Positions 44,924-53,608 of a stretch of 64,000 nucleotides of DNA are shown here, in pieces. The stretch comes from Rhodocyclaceae bacterium (GTDB lineage: Bacteria; Pseudomonadota; Gammaproteobacteria; Burkholderiales; Rhodocyclaceae): assembly GCA_016721505.1 (NCBI GenBank), contig JADKHX010000002.1, forward strand, positions 1-64,000, written 5' to 3'. The notes under the pieces are model-generated. The model saw only the letters and a program-made list of their open reading frames with translations, searched no databases and was not told the origin of the DNA. Numbering within the stretch: the stretch's first letter is position 1; the number at the start of each line of letters is the position of its first letter. Both the position numbers and the translations under genes were made by a program.

Positions 44924-45855
44924 AAACTTGGTTCCAACAGCACATCAACGCGGCACGCTTGGCCATCCGGCGATTGGCAGCCACGCCATTGAATACACTG
45001 CTCGCCGTGCTGGCGATTGGGATTGCGCTGGCTTTGCCAGCAGGCGGGCAAATGTTGCTCGCCAACGCGCAACAAATATTGGGTCAAGGCGCAACGCAAC
45101 AAACAACGAAACGCGCAACGCCGCGCGTGCAAATTTCCTTGTACTTAAATGTCGATGCCGAGCGCGGTAGCGCAGAAAGTTTGGCAACCACATTGGGCAA
45201 AAATCCGGCCATAAAGTCTGTCGAATTTATTGACCGCGAAACCACTTTGCAACGCATGCGGCAAACGGCAGGCTTGAAAGAAGTCATCGACGCCTTGCCA
45301 AACAACCCCTTCCCCGACGCTTTGGTCATCACACCCAATGACGAAAGCGCCGAAGCGCTCGAATCATTGGCTGCCGAACTGCGTTCCCTGTCAAAAATCG
45401 ATCATGTCCAGCTTGATTCGGCCTGGATAAAGCGTCTCGATGCGCTACTCAAAGTCGGCCGCACTTTTGTTGCGCTGCTGGCGACGCTGCTCGGTATTGG
45501 CTTAATTGCCATCACGTTCAACATAATCCGCTTGCAAGTCATGACCATGCGTGCAGAAATTGAAGTTAGCCAACTGCTCGGTGCCACCGACGGCTACATT
45601 CGACGCCCGTTTTTGTATTTCGGCAGCATGCTGGGCATTCTCGGTGGCCTGCTGGCGTGGAGCTTGGTGCTGGCCGCCACGGCCACGCTGAGCCGCCCGA
45701 TAAGCACGCTGGGCGAGCTTTACGGCACGCCGCTAGTCCTCACCAGCCTTGGCCAACAAGATGTGCTGGTGCTGCTGGCGGCGGCGGCCGGGCTAGGCTG
45801 GGTCGGGGCGGCGTTGTCGTTGCGGCAGCATTTGCGTGCGCCAACGAACGGATAG
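44920..45855 (+). CDS. ftsX: Cell division membrane protein FtsX
   Basis: A 311-residue FtsX/permease-family protein. It has an N-terminal membrane helix (about 25-45), a periplasmic domain (about 60-170) with ISLYLNVDAERG and FIDRETTLQRM, then three more helices. It partners with FtsE. It overlaps ftsE by four bases (ATGA), the last gene before the CIRCE-rpoH region. Confidence 0.95.
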   Translation: MKTWFQQHINAARLAIRRLAATPLNTLLAVLAIGIALALPAGGQMLLANAQQILGQGATQQTTKRATPRVQISLYLNVDAERGSAESLATTLGKNPAIKSVEFIDRETTLQRMRQTAGLKEVIDALPNNPFPDALVITPNDESAEALESLAAELRSLSKIDHVQLDSAWIKRLDALLKVGRTFVALLATLLGIGLIAITFNIIRLQVMTMRAEIEVSQLLGATDGYIRRPFLYFGSMLGILGGLLAWSLVLAATATLSRPISTLGELYGTPLVLTSLGQQDVLVLLAAAAGLGWVGAALSLRQHLRAPTNG

Positions 45856-45918
45856 ATTTCTCCTTCGCCTACAAGATTGGACTGTCCCCAAACACCGAAT
45901 TGGGAACTTTTTGGCCAA

Positions 45919-45945
45919 TTAGCACTCTCACCCCACGAGTGCTAA
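45919..45945. promoter_or_regulatory. CIRCE operator (HrcA binding site)
   Basis: TTAGCACTC (45919-45927), nine bases, then GAGTGCTAA (45937-45945): an exact match to the CIRCE inverted repeat bound by the heat-shock repressor HrcA. It lies 35 bp upstream of the rpoH start. It implies HrcA control of sigma-32 and hence coupling of the two heat-shock circuits. Confidence 0.95.
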
Positions 45946-45980
45946 ACCAATGTTAAACTTACGGCAAAGGAGAATCTCGT

Positions 45981-46871
45981 ATGAGTACCGCTCTATCGCT
46001 ATCCCCCAGTTTTTCTGCCACCGCCTTTCAGCTCCCATCAGCCAGTGGCAGTATCGAAGCCTATATCCAGGCGGCGAATCGCGTGCCTATGCTGACCGAA
46101 GCCGAGGAGCAATCCTTCGCTCGCCGCCTGCGCGACGAAGATGATGTCGATGCAGCGCGCCAATTGGTGCTCTCACACCTGCGTCTGGTGATTTCTATTG
46201 CTCGTGGCTACCTTGGCTATGGCTTGCCGCACGCCGATTTGATTCAGGAAGGCAATATCGGTTTGATGAAAGCGGTCAAACGCTTCGACCCGGATCGTGG
46301 CGTGCGCTTGGTGTCGTTTGCGATGCATTGGATCAAAGCTGAGATTCATGAGTACGTGCTGAAAAATTGGCGGCTGGTGAAAGTAGCGACGACCAAAGCG
46401 CAGCGCAAATTGTTTTTCAATTTGCGTAGCATGAAGAAAAGTTTGAACACTTTGGGGCCGGACGAAGTCAGCGCCATCGCCCTAAAGCTTGGTGTCAAAC
46501 CCGAAGAAGTCGTTGAAATGGAAGTCCGCATGGGTGGTAGCGATATGTCGCTAGAACCCGCCACCGATGACGATGACGAGCGGGTCTCACCCATTGCCTA
46601 TCTGGCTAGCGACATCAGCACCGAGCCATCTGCGATGCTCGAAGCCAAGCAATACGACCATCTGCAAAGCGATGGACTGGCCGAGGCACTCGCCAAGCTA
46701 GACGATCGCAGTCGTGCGATTATTCAACGCCGCTGGTTAGTCGAAGAAGGTGAAGAAGCTGCAACCCTGCACGAACTCGCTGATGAATTCGGTGTGTCCG
46801 CGGAGCGAATCCGGCAGGTTGAAGTCAAGGCGCTGCAAAAGATGAAGGGCGTGCTGGGGGCAATGCACTGA
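45981..46871 (+). CDS. rpoH: Heat-shock sigma factor RpoH (sigma-32)
   Basis: A 296-residue sigma-70-family factor. Region 2 is DLIQEGNIGLMKAVKRFDP, followed by LVSFAMHWIKAEIHEYVL and the RpoH box QRKLFFNLR that distinguishes sigma-32. Region 4 has ADEFGVSAERIRQVEVKAL. AAAGGAG lies upstream of the ATG, and a CIRCE operator sits in its leader. It directs transcription of chaperone and protease genes. Confidence 0.97.
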   Translation: MSTALSLSPSFSATAFQLPSASGSIEAYIQAANRVPMLTEAEEQSFARRLRDEDDVDAARQLVLSHLRLVISIARGYLGYGLPHADLIQEGNIGLMKAVKRFDPDRGVRLVSFAMHWIKAEIHEYVLKNWRLVKVATTKAQRKLFFNLRSMKKSLNTLGPDEVSAIALKLGVKPEEVVEMEVRMGGSDMSLEPATDDDDERVSPIAYLASDISTEPSAMLEAKQYDHLQSDGLAEALAKLDDRSRAIIQRRWLVEEGEEAATLHELADEFGVSAERIRQVEVKALQKMKGVLGAMH

Positions 46872-46894
46872 GGTTGGCCGTTACTGTTTAACCA

Positions 46895-46992
46895 ACGGCG
46901 GCGAAGCAGGGGTTTCGCAAAGCATTGCTCTGTGCCTGCGTAGCGGGTAGTCCGTACACAGCCGACACTGCACACCAGCACCAACTAGTGGA
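46895..46992 (+). repeat. Dispersed repeat, long L1 form, copy 15
   Basis: GGCGGCGAAGCAGGGGTTTC, a decayed hairpin A (gcaaagc with gctctgt), the enclosing stem gcagg/cctgc preserved, a decayed hairpin B, then CCAGCACCAACTAGTGG. It lies in the convergent gap between rpoH and the Rieske oxygenase. Confidence 0.85.
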
Positions 46993-47013
46993 GGATAGCG
47001 AGTTGTCCCGCGC

Positions 47014-48129
47014 TTAAATCTCCTCCTCCCCCATCACCCGCCGATAAAACTCGTGGAAGTGTTGCATGCCGTCTTCCATTGGTGATTGATACGGGCCGAC
47101 TTCGCTACGGTCTTGGGCTAGCAAAGCGCGACGACCTCTATCCATGCGCTCGCCAATTTCGTCGTCTTCGCGGGCGGTTTCGCGGTAGGCGGCTTGTTGG
47201 GCTTGGATGAATTCTGGTTCGAACAGGGCGATTTCTTCGGGGTAGTAGAACTCGACCACGTGGGTGGTTTTGTCGACAGCGCGCGGAATTAGGTGCGAAA
47301 CAATCAGTACGTGCGGATACCACTCGATCATGATATTGGGGTAATACGTCAGCCAGATCGCACCATGCTTAACTAGCGCATGCGATGGCTCAGCTTGGCT
47401 TTGATCGAGCACGCTTTGGTGCCATTTGGCATAGATCGCCGAACCCGGTTTTGCCACTGATCGCGCGCCGACACGCTGCACAGAATGCCATTCGCCGAAT
47501 TGCCAAGTGAGTTCGTCGCAATTCACCAAACCATTTAGACCTGGGTGAAATGGCTCGACGTGATAGTCCTCCAGATAAACCTCGATGAAGGTTTTCCAGT
47601 TGTAGTTGCATTCGTGTCGCTCAACGTGATTAAGCCGGTAGCCGCTGAAATCGAGATCATTGGCAACCGCCAATCCGGCCATGTCGACGACGGGTGAACG
47701 TGGGCCTTTGAACAATAAACCTTGCCAGTTTTCGAGTTTGGTCTTGGCCAGATTAAGGCAAGGATTGGCCGGAAATTGCGGCGCGCCGACTAATTCGCCA
47801 TCTGCTTTGTAGGTCCAGCGATGAATGGGGCAGACAATCACTTTGGCATTGCCTGTGCCTTCAAGCATGATGGCTTGGCGATGGCGGCAGACATTAGACA
47901 TTTCGTAAAAACCATCGGTTTGATGGCTGATTAAGCGCCCGTGGTCGTGCCACTCCTGCGAGCGGTAGTCGTTGATTTCTGGTGCCATCAGCGCATGCCC
48001 GACGTAGCCGGGTCCGGCATCAAAAATCAACTTCACTTCACGTTCAAAACGCTGCAGGTCGAAATACCAATCGACCGGAAATTGCGATGTAGCGGGAGCG
48101 AGATTTTTGTGTTTACCGATATCTGACAT
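47014..48129 (-). CDS. Rieske aromatic ring-hydroxylating oxygenase, alpha subunit
   Basis: A 371-residue oxygenase. The Rieske [2Fe-2S] site is CRHRQ...CPIHRW (about residues 80-103). The mononuclear iron site is in EVYLEDYHVEPFHPG, giving the two His, with the third acidic ligand expected further on. The fold suggests hydroxylation or demethylation of an aromatic or quaternary amine substrate; which one is not determined. No reductase or beta subunit is adjacent. The start MSDIGKH at 48129 is chosen by family; an open frame continues upstream into an L1 repeat. Confidence 0.85.
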   Translation of the reverse strand: MSDIGKHKNLAPATSQFPVDWYFDLQRFEREVKLIFDAGPGYVGHALMAPEINDYRSQEWHDHGRLISHQTDGFYEMSNVCRHRQAIMLEGTGNAKVIVCPIHRWTYKADGELVGAPQFPANPCLNLAKTKLENWQGLLFKGPRSPVVDMAGLAVANDLDFSGYRLNHVERHECNYNWKTFIEVYLEDYHVEPFHPGLNGLVNCDELTWQFGEWHSVQRVGARSVAKPGSAIYAKWHQSVLDQSQAEPSHALVKHGAIWLTYYPNIMIEWYPHVLIVSHLIPRAVDKTTHVVEFYYPEEIALFEPEFIQAQQAAYRETAREDDEIGERMDRGRRALLAQDRSEVGPYQSPMEDGMQHFHEFYRRVMGEEEI

Positions 48130-48233
48130 GAGGAAGAATCCATGTGGGACGCTTGCGAAACGACATCTGGAAAAGTCTGGCAAGCGATCAACGGCACGGC
48201 GCCGAGCGTGGCATTTTAGCGGGTGATTGGACG

Positions 48234-48330
48234 AACGGTGGCGAATCAGGGATTTCGCAAAGCATTGCTTTGCGCTTGTGTAGCGGTTCGGCTGCACTAA
48301 GTCGAGGCTCCACCCCGGCACCAATTGGCG
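48234..48330 (+). repeat. Dispersed repeat, long L1 form, copy 16
   Basis: GGTGGCGAATCAGGGATTTC, hairpin A (gcaaagc with gctttgc, loop ATT), a spacer, a weaker hairpin B, then the right end CGGCACCAATTGGCG. It lies in the divergent gap between the Rieske oxygenase and SulP genes. Confidence 0.85.
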
Positions 48331-48394
48331 AAATTTGCGTCGAAGTCGTTTTATTCGAGCTTTCACCATCACCCGTCGGGCATACACTTTTACG

Positions 48395-50059
48395 ATGATT
48401 GCACTGCTCGAAGCGAAACGCGCTGGACTTTTTGTGCGCGCGCATCTCGCCAACAACCTCGTCGCTGGACTCGTCGTCGGCGTGGTGGCACTGCCTTTGG
48501 CAATGGCGTTTGCGATTGCTAGTGGGGCAAAACCCGAGCAAGGAATCTATACCGCGATTGTCGCTGGATTTCTCGGCGCGGCTTTCGGTGGCAGTCGCCT
48601 GCAAATTTCCGGGCCGACTGGCGCTTTCATTGTCATCCTCGCCGCAATTACCGCGCGGCATGGCATTGACGGTTTGCAAATCGCCACACTGATGGCCGGA
48701 CTGATGTTGCTGGCGCTGGGTGCGGCACGGCTCGGTACCGTCATCAAATACATTCCGCATCCCGTCATCATCGGCTTTACCAGCGGTATCGCGGTGATTA
48801 TTTGGGTCGGGCAGTGGAAGGATTTTTTTGGTTTGCATGCTGCGCCGAACGCGGCACATTTCCACGATAAGTTGGCAAGTTTATTGGTTGCCTTGCCCGA
48901 TTTTCATCTAGCTACGACTTCGCTCGCGTTGCTGGCGCTGCTGCTCACGATTTACAGCCCGAAGTTGTTCAAGCATATTCCGGGACCGCTGGTGGCAATG
49001 GTGGTCATCACCGTTATTCAGTCTGCTTTTCAATTCCCTAATGTCGCCACTATCGCCAGTGCGTTTGGTGGTATTCCGCAAGCGTTGCCGACCTTCCACG
49101 TGCCGCAGGTGTCAGCGGCAGAACTGGTGCAATTGATCGGCCCGGCGTTCACTATCGCTTTGCTCGGCGCGATTGAATCTTTGTTGTCTGCAGTAGTGGC
49201 CGATGGGATGGCTAGCGGATTGGCTAACGGTACAAGCGCAACACGCCACGATCCGAATCAGGAATTGATTGGGCAGGGTATCGCCAATATCGCCGCGCCG
49301 CTATTTGGTGGCTTCGCCGCGACCGGCGCGATTGCGCGCACAGCGACCAATGTGCGCAATGGCGCGACCAGTCCACTCGCCGGAATTACCCACGCGGTTT
49401 TCTTAGTATTCGTGGTGTTGCTTTGCGCGCCGTTGGCGGATCACATTCCATTGTGTGCGCTCTCTGCCATCTTGTTCGTAGTCGCATGGAATATGGCTGA
49501 GCTGCATCATTTTTGGCACCTCGCACGCACGGCGCCGCGAAGTGATGTGATTATCTTACTCATCACGTTTGGCTTAACGGTGCTGACTGACATCGTCATC
49601 GCGGTCAATGTCGGCGTGATTTTGTCTTCACTGATTTTCATGCGACGAATGGCGCAAGCAGTGGAGATTCAGGATGAAACAAGTGAGCATGAATGGTTGA
49701 TGCCGCCGAGCGAATCCGATGGGCAAAGGATGATTTACAGTATTGACGGGCCGTTCTTTTTTGGTGCGGCGGAGAAGCTGCAATCCACGTTGGCTAGCGC
49801 GCAACAACATGTCGAAGCGGTAGTTTTACGCTTGGGGCGCGTGCCGTTTATTGATGCGTCCGGTCTTGAAGCATTGAGTGAATTGGTTAGTAATTTTCAA
49901 GCGGCGCACACCCATGTCGCGCTATGTGAAGTGCGGGCGAATGTGCTGAGCAAAATAGTTCGCAGTGGTATTGCCGATAAAGTCGGTCGAGAAAATATTC
50001 ACGACTCATTGAGTGACTGGATTGTCGCTAGCACACCCAAAAATACGCCGATAATTTAA
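48395..50059 (+). CDS. SulP-family anion transporter with STAS domain
   Basis: A 554-residue transporter. About eleven to fourteen membrane helices span residues 1-415, with conserved GSRLQISGPTGAFIVILA and GGFAATGAIARTATN. A STAS domain fills residues of about 435-550 (VVLRLGRVPFIDASGLEALSELV). SulP proteins carry sulfate, bicarbonate or dicarboxylates; the substrate here is not known. The ATG at 48395 is favoured, though no ribosome binding site is evident. Its stop overlaps that of the convergent sco gene. Confidence 0.9.
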   Translation: MIALLEAKRAGLFVRAHLANNLVAGLVVGVVALPLAMAFAIASGAKPEQGIYTAIVAGFLGAAFGGSRLQISGPTGAFIVILAAITARHGIDGLQIATLMAGLMLLALGAARLGTVIKYIPHPVIIGFTSGIAVIIWVGQWKDFFGLHAAPNAAHFHDKLASLLVALPDFHLATTSLALLALLLTIYSPKLFKHIPGPLVAMVVITVIQSAFQFPNVATIASAFGGIPQALPTFHVPQVSAAELVQLIGPAFTIALLGAIESLLSAVVADGMASGLANGTSATRHDPNQELIGQGIANIAAPLFGGFAATGAIARTATNVRNGATSPLAGITHAVFLVFVVLLCAPLADHIPLCALSAILFVVAWNMAELHHFWHLARTAPRSDVIILLITFGLTVLTDIVIAVNVGVILSSLIFMRRMAQAVEIQDETSEHEWLMPPSESDGQRMIYSIDGPFFFGAAEKLQSTLASAQQHVEAVVLRLGRVPFIDASGLEALSELVSNFQAAHTHVALCEVRANVLSKIVRSGIADKVGRENIHDSLSDWIVASTPKNTPII

Positions 50060-50646
50060 TTGCCGTCGAGTAGCCGCTTGAGATCCTGAGCGATTAGCGG
50101 CGCTGTATCTTCATGCTTGAGATACAAACGCAGTTTGCCTTTGGCATCGATTACGTAGCTGCCCGACGAGTGGTCCATGGTGTAGCTACCGGGTGTCGTG
50201 CCGGGACTTTTCTGGTAAAAAATTTTGAAATCTTTGGCGACCGCAGCGGTGGCATTCGCATCACCAAAAACACCAAGAAATGAGGGATGAAAAGCCGGAA
50301 CATATTGCGACAACAAAGCTTGCGTGTCGCGTTCTGGGTCGATGGTCATAAATACGACTTGAACCTTTTCACCGTCCGTTCCAAGCAAACTCATCACTTC
50401 GCGCATCTTGGTCAACACGGTCGGACAGACATCTGGGCATTGAGTGTAGCCAAAGAAAATCACTACCACTTTGCCTTGAAAATCGCTGAGTTTGCGTGGC
50501 TTGCCGGTGTGATCGGTCAACGTTTGGGCCAGACCGGTGCTGCCAATTTCGGTGCCCGTGAGATCGGTGGAATTGAACGCGGGGGGCTTGCCACATGCAA
50601 ACAAAAGGACGGTTGCCAGCAAGGCAGTCCAACGCAGGACACGCAT
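50056..50646 (-). CDS. SCO1/SenC copper chaperone lipoprotein
   Basis: A 196-residue thioredoxin-fold protein with a lipoprotein signal (LLFAC-G). The copper site CPDVC is in FFGYTQCPDVCPTVL, with the third ligand His in SYTMDHSSGSYVID. It helps to load the CuA centre of cytochrome c oxidase. It lies directly downstream of ctaB in the oxidase assembly group. Confidence 0.93.
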   Translation of the reverse strand: MRVLRWTALLATVLLFACGKPPAFNSTDLTGTEIGSTGLAQTLTDHTGKPRKLSDFQGKVVVIFFGYTQCPDVCPTVLTKMREVMSLLGTDGEKVQVVFMTIDPERDTQALLSQYVPAFHPSFLGVFGDANATAAVAKDFKIFYQKSPGTTPGSYTMDHSSGSYVIDAKGKLRLYLKHEDTAPLIAQDLKRLLDGN

Positions 50647-50650
50647 GGAG

Positions 50651-51547
50651 TTAGACCGGAATGTAATGATCGATTAGCAAGGCGGCGAACAATAACGCCA
50701 GATACATAATCGACCAACGAAAACTTTTCTTCGCCACTTCGTCGCTGTACTGTCGCCACACCATCCATGCGTAGGCCAAAAACACCGCATCCAGAATCAC
50801 CACGCTGACGAGGTAAAACCAACCCGCCATGCCAATGACAAATGGCACCAAAGTCACCAAGCTCAAGCCGACGGTATAGAGAAACACATGTCGTCGCGTG
50901 TACTCGGCGCCGTGGGTCACCGGCAACATTGGAATGCCTGCTGCGGCATACTCTTGCGTTCGATACAGCGCCAAACTCCAAAAGTGCGGCGGCGTCCACA
51001 CAAAAATAATCAGAAACAACATCCACGCCTCGCCCGGGGTGGTGCCCGTAACGGCGGCCCAACCAAGCACTGGCGGCATTGCACCAGAAGCGCCGCCAAT
51101 GACGATGTTTTGCGATGTATTAGGTTTGAGAAACACCGTGTAGATAATGGCATAACCGACGAAGGTGGCCAGCGTAAGCCACATGGTGTATGGGTTGACG
51201 AAAACATTCAACAACCAAAGCCCAAGACCACCGATGAGCACTGAGAGTGCTAATGTTTCTGTGGCATTGACCTGCCCAAGCGGCAACGGTCGTCCACGAG
51301 TGCGCGCCATTACGGCATCGATCTTTTGTTCAATCAGGCAATTCATCGCTGCCGCCGCGCCCGCCACCAATGCAATGCCAAGCGTCGCGAACAGGAGAAT
51401 TCGCCACGGCACCATGGCAGGTGTGGCGAGAAACATGCCAATCACTGCGCAAAACACAATCAGCGAATTGACCCGTGGCTTGGTCAGCTGAAAGTACTGA
51501 TGCAGTCGATTGGTTGTGCTTTGGAGTGTGAGCGCGAGAGCTTTCAA
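50651..51547 (-). CDS. ctaB: Protoheme IX farnesyltransferase (heme O synthase)
   Basis: A 298-residue UbiA-family prenyltransferase with about nine helices. The prenyl-diphosphate motif NCLIEQKIDAVMARTRGRPL and the second conserved loop YTVFLKPNTSQNIVIGGASG are intact. It makes heme O from heme B. The usual next gene, ctaA (heme O to heme A), is not adjacent. Confidence 0.95.
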   Translation of the reverse strand: MKALALTLQSTTNRLHQYFQLTKPRVNSLIVFCAVIGMFLATPAMVPWRILLFATLGIALVAGAAAAMNCLIEQKIDAVMARTRGRPLPLGQVNATETLALSVLIGGLGLWLLNVFVNPYTMWLTLATFVGYAIIYTVFLKPNTSQNIVIGGASGAMPPVLGWAAVTGTTPGEAWMLFLIIFVWTPPHFWSLALYRTQEYAAAGIPMLPVTHGAEYTRRHVFLYTVGLSLVTLVPFVIGMAGWFYLVSVVILDAVFLAYAWMVWRQYSDEVAKKSFRWSIMYLALLFAALLIDHYIPV

Positions 51548-51699
51548 ACGCGGGAAATCCTGAGAGTTGGGACAAAAATAAACGCAGCGCCCAAGTTGCT
51601 TGCTGCATGGTTTGCAGCGCTCTGAACGGCCTGTCGAAGTCTACCACGCTTATACTGCCGCCTCCGCATTCACCGCGCTGAGTTCGCTTTGCAGACCCC

Positions 51700-53049
51700 A
51701 TGAACGACTATCGAATTGAGATTCCCGACGGTGCGCCAAAACAACTTACGCGCGCTTGGTTAAGCCTTGGCATTGCAGCGTTAATTGGCGCTGGTTTGTT
51801 GGCAATTTTGCTGGTGCTCTCCCGCACGCCCGGTGTGCAGGATGTGTTCCCACTGCGTGATTTTTTCAAATCGGCTTTGGTCGTACACGTTGACCTATCC
51901 GTGTTGATTTGGTTCATGGCGTTTGCCAGCGCGATGTGGAGTTTGGTCGGCGGTGAACGACTCGCCGCGCTCGGGCGAGTTGGCTTTGGTTTGGCTGCGA
52001 TAGGCACGGCAATTATTGCGCTCTCGCCATTTTTTCCCGATGCCAATCCGCTGCTCAATAACTACATTCCGGTGTTGCAACAACCGATATTTTTTGGCGG
52101 GCTGCTGGTCGCTGGGGTGGGGTTTTCCTTGACGATTTTGCGGGCATTATTAACGATTAAGTTCGGCTCGCCAGTTGGTGCTGACCACACGCCGTCGACG
52201 CATTCATTTGCAATCTACCTCTCTGCGATTGCCGGCGCGGTCTCACTCAGCAGTGTTTTTTTTACCCTGCTCAAAGCGCCTGATTTAGACGGTAAAGCTT
52301 ACTGGGAAGCAGTGTTTTGGGGCGGTGGTCATGCCTTGCAGTTTCAGCACACGCTTTTGATGGTCGTGGCGTGGTTTGGCTTGGCCAAGGAGTTAGGTTC
52401 ACCACCGAAAATACAGTCGCGTGCAACAATGATCTTGTTTGCGCTGGCCGCCTCACCGCTGCTAGCAGTGCCAATAATTTTTGCGGTGGCCGACGTCGGG
52501 TCAGCGTGGCATGTCGCGTATTTCGCGCGCTTGATGGAATTTGGTCACCCATTGATGCTGCCGCTGATTATTGTTGCGGCAGCGACCCTGTGGCCGATCC
52601 GTAAAATCAGCGCGCCAGCCAAGTCAGCATTGTTTGCTTCGGTGTTTTTGTTCGCCACCGGTGGCGTTTTGGCCTATCTCATCAAAGGCGTGAACGTTGT
52701 GATTCCCGCGCATTACCACGGCTCAATTGTCGGCGTTACGCTAGCATTTATGGGCATGGCCTATGTGCTGTTGCCGCGCCTCGGATTTGCGCTAGCCGAC
52801 GGGAAAATGGCGCGCTGGCAGCCCTACGTCTATGGCGGCGGCCAGTTGATTCACATTCTCGGACTAGCTTGGTCGGGTGGCTATGGAGTGCAACGAAAGG
52901 TTGCCGGAGCTGAGCAAGTACTCACCACGCTGCCGCAAAAAATCGGCATGGGCATGATGGGCATCGGCGGACTGATATCCATCATCGGCGGCATTATGTT
53001 TGTGGTGGTTTGCCTCGTCGCCATGCGCCGACGGCAGATTAAAACTTGA
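51700..53049 (+). CDS. Heme-copper oxidase subunit I-like membrane protein
   Basis: A 449-residue protein with about twelve helices, distantly like subunit I of heme-copper oxidases or NO reductases. Candidate ligands are His63 (helix II), His211 in WGGGHALQFQH, His338 and His340 in IPAHYHG, and His385 in GGQLIHILGL. Compared with CoxA in this window, the paired HH of helix VII reads H-Y-H, the His-x-His of helix X has only one His, and the HPEVY tyrosine is Phe. There is no subunit II next to it. It lies on the opposite strand where ctaA would usually be. Residues 157-166 come from a short repeat copy. Function unknown. Confidence 0.75.
   Translation: MNDYRIEIPDGAPKQLTRAWLSLGIAALIGAGLLAILLVLSRTPGVQDVFPLRDFFKSALVVHVDLSVLIWFMAFASAMWSLVGGERLAALGRVGFGLAAIGTAIIALSPFFPDANPLLNNYIPVLQQPIFFGGLLVAGVGFSLTILRALLTIKFGSPVGADHTPSTHSFAIYLSAIAGAVSLSSVFFTLLKAPDLDGKAYWEAVFWGGGHALQFQHTLLMVVAWFGLAKELGSPPKIQSRATMILFALAASPLLAVPIIFAVADVGSAWHVAYFARLMEFGHPLMLPLIIVAAATLWPIRKISAPAKSALFASVFLFATGGVLAYLIKGVNVVIPAHYHGSIVGVTLAFMGMAYVLLPRLGFALADGKMARWQPYVYGGGQLIHILGLAWSGGYGVQRKVAGAEQVLTTLPQKIGMGMMGIGGLISIIGGIMFVVVCLVAMRRRQIKT
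52169..52196 (-). repeat. Dispersed repeat, short form, copy 17 (inside the oxidase-like gene)
   Basis: On the reverse strand GACGGCGTGTGG then TCAGCACCAACTGGCG. It is read antisense and in frame (SPVGADHTPS), in a loop between two helices. Confidence 0.9.
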
Positions 53050-53608
53050 TCAAGCGCCCAACTTCTTTGATAAATTTCATGGGCTCGGGATTGTCGCTGT
53101 AACGCATCACAATTTGCCCCCGCCGGTCGACCAAATGAATGTAACGCGGCGAGGCTTTGATACCGCCTAGGCCAATCACGCTTTCGACCGCTAGTGGTCG
53201 TGCGAGCATTAAATCGGGATGCGCGGCGAGTAGTTCGGCGGCGGGTTCAGTAGCATCAGTAATCACCCACAGGCGCTCCAAGCGCATACTGCCTTTGCCT
53301 TGTGCCGTGCGTGATTGCCGTGTCAAATACAAAGCTTGCTGGCAGGCATTGTCGCAAGCGCCAGGCGCGGCATAGACCATCATCCAACCGTCAGTGACTG
53401 CCTCGTGAACGAGCGGCTTGCCCTTGGTATCGAGCAATTGTTCATAGGGAAATGCTTGCGGCGTTACCACTTCGCCCAAACTTGGTACGGTTGGCAATGT
53501 CCATACATAACGAAACATCAACGCCGCCGCCAGTGGCAACAAACAGATTGCTGCGATTATCAATATGACGCGTTGACCGCGGCGCAGTCCGTGACTCGGT
53601 TTATTCAT
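53039..53608 (-). CDS. Membrane-anchored SCO-like assembly protein
   Basis: A 189-residue protein with one N-terminal membrane helix (about 14-34) and a periplasmic thioredoxin-like domain containing a cysteine pair (APGACDNACQQAL). The late SPRYIHLVDRRGQIVMRYSD also fits the SCO fold. A gene of this kind lies between SURF1 and ctaA in many betaproteobacterial oxidase clusters; a role in copper or thiol chemistry is inferred. The ATG at 53608 overlaps the SURF1 stop by four bases, with GGAAAC upstream. Its end overlaps the convergent oxidase-like gene by 11 bases. Confidence 0.8.
   Translation of the reverse strand: MNKPSHGLRRGQRVILIIAAICLLPLAAALMFRYVWTLPTVPSLGEVVTPQAFPYEQLLDTKGKPLVHEAVTDGWMMVYAAPGACDNACQQALYLTRQSRTAQGKGSMRLERLWVITDATEPAAELLAAHPDLMLARPLAVESVIGLGGIKASPRYIHLVDRRGQIVMRYSDNPEPMKFIKEVGRLIKF

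Noticed and set aside
48188..48865. Open frame on the minus strand across the SulP start and an L1 copy
   Set aside because: Its product is low-complexity and lies antisense to a clear transporter. It is open because of base composition and the stop-poor repeat.
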